Origin: QPIN01 sp964472945
GTDB lineage: Bacteria; Pseudomonadota; Gammaproteobacteria; Methylococcales; Methylomonadaceae
Reading direction: 5' to 3'
DNA length: 39,241 bases
Assembly (NCBI GenBank): GCA_964472945.1
Contig: CAYYNM010000003.1
Coordinates: forward strand, 1-39,241
Under the pieces are notes generated by a model. It made no database searches and had not been told where the DNA came from. It saw only the letters and a program-made list of their open reading frames with translations. The position numbers and the translations under genes were made by a program. Each line of letters starts with the position of its first letter. Within the stretch, counting starts at the first letter, position 1. Shown piece after piece: positions 34,884 to 39,241 of this stretch.

Positions 34884-37601
34884 ATGTCAGAAATTAGTAG
34901 AGTTGCCTTATTTGGGAAACTAAATAGTGTTTGTTATAAAGGTATAGAAAGTGCCACCGTATTTTGTAAAATGCGTGGTAACCCCTATGTGGAATTAATT
35001 CATTGGTTGCACCAGATTTTGCAATTACAGGATTCTGATTTACACCAAATTATTAAGCAATTTAATATGGATCCAGGTCGGTTGGCTAAGGACTTTACTG
35101 ATTCACTGGATTCACTGCCTAGAGGTTCTACTTCAATATCTGATTTATCTCAGCATGTGGAAGACGCTGTTGAACGTGGGTGGGTTTTTGGTACCTTAAT
35201 GTTTGGTGAAAACCAGGTTCGTTCAGGACATTTAATTGTCGGTATTCTAAAAACCAAACATTTACATAATGCTTTGCTCAATATTTCAAAGGAATTTGAA
35301 AAAATCAAATTAGAAACATTAACGGATAAATTTGCAGAAGTTGTCGCCAGTTCCCCAGAAGAAGGCCTGTATGCTAATGATGGTTTTCAAGTCGGCGGCG
35401 GTGCTGTACCGGGTGAAGCAAGTGGAGCCATGCCAGCTGCACAAATGGGTAAACAGGAAGCCTTAAAACAATTTACTGTTGATTTAACTGCACAGGCGCG
35501 CGAAGGGGAAATGGATCCTATTGTCGGTCGAGATGTGGAAATTCGTCAACTGATAGATATATTAATGCGTCGTCGTCAAAATAATCCTATTCTGACTGGC
35601 GAAGCAGGTGTAGGTAAAACAGCGGTTGTAGAAGGGTTTGCACAAAAAATTGTTGCAGGTGATGTACCTCCCAGTTTAAAAGATGTCACTTTACGTACTT
35701 TAGATGTGGGTTTATTACAAGCTGGTGCAAGTATGAAGGGCGAATTTGAAAATCGCTTGAGACAAGTGATTGAAGAGGTTCAAGCCTCAGAAAAGCCAAT
35801 TATTATGTTTATTGATGAAGCACATACCTTGGTTGGTGCCGGTGGAGCAGCAGGGACTGGTGATGCTGCTAACCTGTTGAAACCAGCTTTAGCCAGGGGC
35901 ACGTTAAGAACAGTTGCTGCAACCACATGGGCTGAATATAAAAAACATATCGAAAAAGATCCTGCTTTGACACGTCGCTTTCAAGTGGTTCAAGTTGATG
36001 AGCCAAGCGAAGAGAAAGCTATTTTAATGATGCGGGGGGTTGCTTCCGTAATGGAAAAACATCATCAAGTACAGGTTTTAGATGAAGCTTTAGAAGCGTC
36101 TGTTAGATTATCACATCGATATATTCCTGCGCGACAACTACCCGATAAATCGGTCAGCCTTTTGGATACAGCTTGTGCCCGAGTGGCAATTTCTCAACAT
36201 GCAGTGCCTGCAGAAGTCGATGACAGTCGTAAACGTATATCTGCTTTAGAAACGGAATTAAAAATCATTGCTAAAGAAAAAGCGGTAGGGATAGATGTTT
36301 CTGAGAGAGAATCATTGGCTACTGAAAAGTTGGCTGAAGAAACTGAAAGGCTAACCGCTGTAGAGGAGCGTTGGAATACTGAGAGTGAATTAGTTGTTAA
36401 AATTTTAGATTTACGTAAACAACTGCGTGAGCGAACAGGAAAAGTTGAAGGGACTGATAGTGATTTAGAAAAGTCTGTTGAAGAAACGGCTGATGAAACT
36501 GAGAGCCCACTAGGTCATGATGTTTTATTGACAGAGCTAAAAGACTTACAAAAACAATTGCATAAGTTTCAAGGTGAAACCCCGCTGATTTTACCCAGCG
36601 TTGATCATCAAGCGGTTGCTGCTGTTGTGGGTGACTGGACAGGTATACCTGTTGGAAAAATGGTTAAAAATGAAGTGGAAAATATACTTCACCTTGCAGA
36701 CAACCTTGAAAAACGTATTATTGGTCAGCGTCATGCTTTAGATATGATTGCTAAGCGTATACAAACATCACGTGCAGGTTTGGATAACCCAGGTAAGCCT
36801 ATTGGGGTCTTTATGCTGGCAGGAACCTCAGGCGTTGGTAAAACTGAAACTGCATTAGCATTGGCTGAAACTTTATACGGCGGTGAGCAAAATGTAATCA
36901 CTATTAACATGAGTGAATATCAGGAAGCACATACTGTTTCTACCTTAAAAGGAGCACCTCCTGGCTACGTTGGTTATGGCGAAGGTGGGGTATTAACTGA
37001 AGCTGTCAGGCGACGACCTTATTCTGTGGTATTACTAGATGAAGTGGAAAAAGCCCACCCCGATGTACATGAAATTTTCTTTCAGGTATTTGATAAAGGT
37101 TGGATGGAAGATGGTGAGGGGCGGATCATTGATTTTAAAAATACCTTGATTTTATTAACCACCAATGCTGGTACGGATTTAATTACCAATCTCTGTAAAG
37201 ATCCTGATTTAATGCCTGAACCCGAAGGTATCGCTAAAGCTTTACGTGAGCCATTATTAAAGGTTTTTCCACCAGCACTGTTAGGCCGCTTGGTTGTGAT
37301 TCCATACTATCCACTGAGTGATGAAATGATAGCTCTTATTACCAAGTTACAATTAGGACGCATAGAAAAACGGATACTCGAAAATCATAAAGTACCATTT
37401 ACTTATGACGACGATGTAATTAAATTAATTGCTGAACGGTGTACTGAACTGGAAAGTGGGGGGAGGATGATTGACGCGATTTTAACCAATACCATGCTGC
37501 CTAGCATTAGTACTGAATTTTTGACTCGGATGATGGAGGGTCAATCAATTGAGAGAGTTCATGTTAGTGTTAGCGATGGAGAGTTTGTTTATGGGTTTTA
37601 A
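34884..37601 (+). CDS. clpV: T6SS sheath-recycling AAA+ ATPase ClpV (TssH)
   Basis: A 905-residue AAA+ unfoldase that disassembles contracted TssBC sheath. The Clp-N domain (about 1-160) includes GNPYVELIHWLHQIL, typical of ClpV rather than ClpB. The first ATPase module has Walker A GEAGVGKT near residue 238 and Walker B IIMFIDEAHTLVGAG. A coiled-coil middle region follows, then the second module with GTSGVGKTE near residue 646 and VVLLDEVEKAHPDV. An AGAGGGA ribosome site precedes the ATG. It is the last core T6SS gene in the window; in P. aeruginosa H1 the next gene would be vgrG, which is not present here. Confidence 0.97.
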   Translation: MSEISRVALFGKLNSVCYKGIESATVFCKMRGNPYVELIHWLHQILQLQDSDLHQIIKQFNMDPGRLAKDFTDSLDSLPRGSTSISDLSQHVEDAVERGWVFGTLMFGENQVRSGHLIVGILKTKHLHNALLNISKEFEKIKLETLTDKFAEVVASSPEEGLYANDGFQVGGGAVPGEASGAMPAAQMGKQEALKQFTVDLTAQAREGEMDPIVGRDVEIRQLIDILMRRRQNNPILTGEAGVGKTAVVEGFAQKIVAGDVPPSLKDVTLRTLDVGLLQAGASMKGEFENRLRQVIEEVQASEKPIIMFIDEAHTLVGAGGAAGTGDAANLLKPALARGTLRTVAATTWAEYKKHIEKDPALTRRFQVVQVDEPSEEKAILMMRGVASVMEKHHQVQVLDEALEASVRLSHRYIPARQLPDKSVSLLDTACARVAISQHAVPAEVDDSRKRISALETELKIIAKEKAVGIDVSERESLATEKLAEETERLTAVEERWNTESELVVKILDLRKQLRERTGKVEGTDSDLEKSVEETADETESPLGHDVLLTELKDLQKQLHKFQGETPLILPSVDHQAVAAVVGDWTGIPVGKMVKNEVENILHLADNLEKRIIGQRHALDMIAKRIQTSRAGLDNPGKPIGVFMLAGTSGVGKTETALALAETLYGGEQNVITINMSEYQEAHTVSTLKGAPPGYVGYGEGGVLTEAVRRRPYSVVLLDEVEKAHPDVHEIFFQVFDKGWMEDGEGRIIDFKNTLILLTTNAGTDLITNLCKDPDLMPEPEGIAKALREPLLKVFPPALLGRLVVIPYYPLSDEMIALITKLQLGRIEKRILENHKVPFTYDDDVIKLIAERCTELESGGRMIDAILTNTMLPSISTEFLTRMMEGQSIERVHVSVSDGEFVYGF

Positions 37602-37730
37602 ATGAGGAACAATCTGTTAATAACTGCTTAATTTATCTTGGCATTTAAGAATTGAAATGAACTAAGAAAATACACAATATAATTATTTTTACTTTTTGAA
37701 AAAATTCAGGCATAACTGAGGAGAAAGAAC

Positions 37731-38381
37731 ATGACAACATATAGCCAGGTAAACGCTTTTAAAGGTGGAATGGGGCAAGCGACGGGGGTCGCTAGTGGTT
37801 TTGGTATGAATGGTACCAGTGGTTTATATGATAGTACTGATGGTTTTAATGGAAGAGCCATTGGGCAAGGTGCCCTTAAACTTGGTAGTGCATGTGCTTC
37901 TGGGGTTTCAGCATTTGCTTCAGCTACGAGTACTGCTGGTCCAGCAGGAGCTATTGCCGGTACCGCATTGGGACTGATTGGCTCAGCTGTCCAAGGTGGG
38001 TTAAATGTTTATGATGCTCAAAAAACAATTGCACTCTTAGAGGAATGTAGGTTCGAGGCACATGTTTTAGGGCTTCAAGACCTTGAGGGTATTATTATTA
38101 GTTGTATGGGTAAAGCAAAAAATAAAACTGCATATGGTATTGCAAATGCAACTGTAATAGGTCAGCCCGGAGTTATGATTGCTCGTACTGGGCGAGCAAT
38201 ATATAAGGCTATAAAAGGAACAAAAGGTAAAGGTAGAAAACAAAGGGCAGCCGCTTTATATGATTATGCAAAACAAAATGATAAAGAAGGTGAAATTGCC
38301 CGTAAAGCAATCAAGGGTATTTGTGCTGCTTCATTTGAGGATTTTATGAAAGGTGCAATTGCGAATGCAATGAAAAGTTAA
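37731..38381 (+). CDS. Uncharacterised Gly/Ala-rich protein downstream of clpV
   Basis: A 216-residue protein I do not recognise. The first 45 residues are Gly/Ser-rich and polar. Residues about 48-92 are a Gly/Ala/Ser-rich hydrophobic stretch (AGPAGAIAGTALGLIGSAVQ within it) that could pack in a membrane. Residues 97-150 look alpha-helical and amphipathic, and the C-terminal third is strongly basic (KAIKGTKGKGRKQR). There is no signal peptide. A strong GAGGAG ribosome site lies before the ATG. A gap of about 130 bases with a possible TATAAT at 37678-37683 separates it from clpV. Position after a T6SS operon and before a ribonuclease toxin suggests a secreted protein, a delivery partner or an effector with a membrane-inserting segment; this is inference only. 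Confidence 0.7.
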   Translation: MTTYSQVNAFKGGMGQATGVASGFGMNGTSGLYDSTDGFNGRAIGQGALKLGSACASGVSAFASATSTAGPAGAIAGTALGLIGSAVQGGLNVYDAQKTIALLEECRFEAHVLGLQDLEGIIISCMGKAKNKTAYGIANATVIGQPGVMIARTGRAIYKAIKGTKGKGRKQRAAALYDYAKQNDKEGEIARKAIKGICAASFEDFMKGAIANAMKS

Positions 38382-38385
38382 TTCA

Positions 38386-38425
38386 TAAGATGGGTCAATT
38401 GTAGGATGGATTCGCCGATAAGTAG
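38386..38425 (+). repeat. REP-related direct repeat, left of the RNase gene
   Basis: A 40-base unit with core GGATGGATTCGCCGATAAG, matched at 39158-39196 in the same orientation (about 33 of 40 positions alike, one gap). It looks like one half of a GTAGGATGGATTCGC-type dispersed palindrome. It begins 5 bases after the stop of the preceding gene. Confidence 0.65.
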
Positions 38426-38490
38426 GTGAGAAAAAGTATCTTAATATTCTATTGATAATAGAAAAAATTATAAGCTGACTCTATCATGGT

Positions 38491-38520
38491 TTGTATCTTA
38501 ATTTGAAAATTTTGTATACT
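38491..38520 (+). promoter_or_regulatory. Promoter candidate for the RNase gene
   Basis: TTGTAT (38491-38496), an 18-base spacer and TATACT (38515-38520), about 95 bases before the RNase start. This suggests that the ribonuclease can be transcribed independently of the T6SS operon. Confidence 0.45.
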
Positions 38521-38615
38521 GCAATATTAAGTTACTGGCTTAAAGTCTTACAAAATTTAAGGTTTGACTTTTCTTTTTTTACACCTTTCTAAGCTAATCA
38601 AAAGGAGTTTAATAT

Positions 38616-39119
38616 ATGCCTAACCCAGTGACTATTGAAAAAAAACAAGATAATTCTATCGAGGCTCATGGAATGCGTGAGCATGGAATGTTAGGGCGTG
38701 GAGAGGGAATGGGAAATTCTCTTTATGCCCTGAGTTATGATTTTCTACCCCCTGAAGCAAAAAGGACTATTGAATTAATTATTAGCAAGGGGCCATTTCT
38801 TTATAGTCAAGATGATAAGCCATTTGGCAATAGGTTTGGAGATTTACCTTCTGGTCAATATCTTGAATATACGGTTCCAACACCTGGAATATCCAAAAGA
38901 GGAATGAGAAGGATAGTTGCCAGAAAAAAAACAGGGCAATTATTTTTTACAGCTTGTCATTATGAGCGAATTCAAGTGAAGGGAGGAACATTCTCTGACC
39001 GACCGAGAGTACAGGTTGAGGCGACTGAGAGGGTGGAAGCTTCATGGAGAAATGGATTTTACGTTATAACAGGCATGTCACTAGATATGAGAAATAATAT
39101 TGTTTCGGCTGTGGGGTAA
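38616..39119 (+). CDS. RNase Sa/barnase-type guanyl-specific ribonuclease, candidate T6SS effector
   Basis: A 167-residue protein whose middle (about residues 44-120) reads as a microbial ribonuclease of the RNase Sa/barnase family. Landmarks shared with Streptomyces RNase Sa are LPPEA, GPF-YSQD, F-NR, LP, EYTV-TPG and RG-RRI. By that alignment the catalytic residues are Glu84, Arg95, Arg99 and His115, all present. The enzyme would cleave RNA after guanosine. There is no signal peptide, unlike secreted RNases of this family, which fits delivery by the adjacent T6SS, possibly as Hcp cargo given the small size. The family normally ends soon after the catalytic His; here about 47 extra residues follow (from KGGTFSDRP). 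An AGGAG site precedes the ATG. No barstar-like immunity gene is seen next to it. Confidence 0.85.
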   Translation: MPNPVTIEKKQDNSIEAHGMREHGMLGRGEGMGNSLYALSYDFLPPEAKRTIELIISKGPFLYSQDDKPFGNRFGDLPSGQYLEYTVPTPGISKRGMRRIVARKKTGQLFFTACHYERIQVKGGTFSDRPRVQVEATERVEASWRNGFYVITGMSLDMRNNIVSAVG

Positions 39120-39157
39120 ACTAATTAACTTCAGGTCGTGTCATTACTTTTAACTCG

Positions 39158-39196
39158 TAAGATAGGGTAATTATAAGGTGGATTCGCGATAAGTAG
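39158..39196 (+). repeat. REP-related direct repeat, right of the RNase gene
   Basis: Second copy of the unit at 38386-38425 (core GGTGGATTCGCGATAAG), starting 39 bases after the RNase stop codon. Together the copies bracket the RNase gene and its promoter region. Confidence 0.65.
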
Positions 39197-39241
39197 ACAG
39201 GCATAATTAACTTAACAATTTATTTTCGTCATTCCCGAGTG

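Noticed and set aside
39222..39241. Start of another dispersed repeat at the right edge (CGTCATTCCCGAG)
   Set aside because: The motif resembles a common intergenic repeat, but the window ends before a second arm can be seen.

Overview
The window looks like a chromosomal piece from an AT-rich gammaproteobacterium. The evidence is a membrane nitrate reductase of enterobacterial type, an alginate-export-type porin, a complete type VI secretion system (T6SS) and several families of REP-like palindromes of the GGCTTTAGCC kind. Methylococcales or Thiotrichales-like lineages would fit, but the sequence alone does not settle the genus. A run of 100 N at 5829-5928 marks a scaffold join.

Left part (1-6600, minus strand): a respiratory nitrate operon, narK - narG - uma2 - narH (narH runs off the left edge). 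A Uma2-family nuclease-like gene sits between narG and narH. Copies of one REP-like hairpin lie at the narK/narG and uma2/narH junctions. Next come plus-strand single genes: a rubredoxin with its own terminator, an outer-membrane porin with promoter and terminator, and an alpha/beta-hydrolase lipoprotein.

Middle (9697-13479, plus strand): a two-gene operon of a lipoprotein with Sel1 repeats, a long coiled coil and a caspase-like (C14) protease domain, followed by a single-pass membrane Ser/Thr kinase. On the minus strand lie an autotransporter and, upstream of it, tssJ.

Right part (17494-39119, plus strand): tagH (FHA) - tssK - tssL (with OmpA-like C-terminus) - tssM - tagF/pppA fusion - tssA - tssB - tssC - hcp - tagJ - tssE - tssF - tssG - clpV. 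This order resembles the H1-T6SS of Pseudomonas aeruginosa. Two further genes follow: an unrecognised Gly/Ala-rich protein and a small RNase Sa/barnase-type ribonuclease with an added C-terminal tail. The ribonuclease is the best effector candidate in the window and its gene lies between imperfect direct repeats. No vgrG, PAAR or barstar-like immunity gene is visible before the right edge.

How the parts may work together: kinase, FHA protein and PP2C phosphatase make up a threonine-phosphorylation switch for the T6SS. Similar acidic-x-x-Thr-Val motifs occur three times in the kinase N-terminus and once in the TssL N-terminus, suggesting shared FHA docking sites. No TagQRST envelope sensors are seen. 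A caspase lipoprotein is instead co-transcribed with the kinase, which makes the caspase-kinase pair feeding a T6SS the most novel arrangement here.
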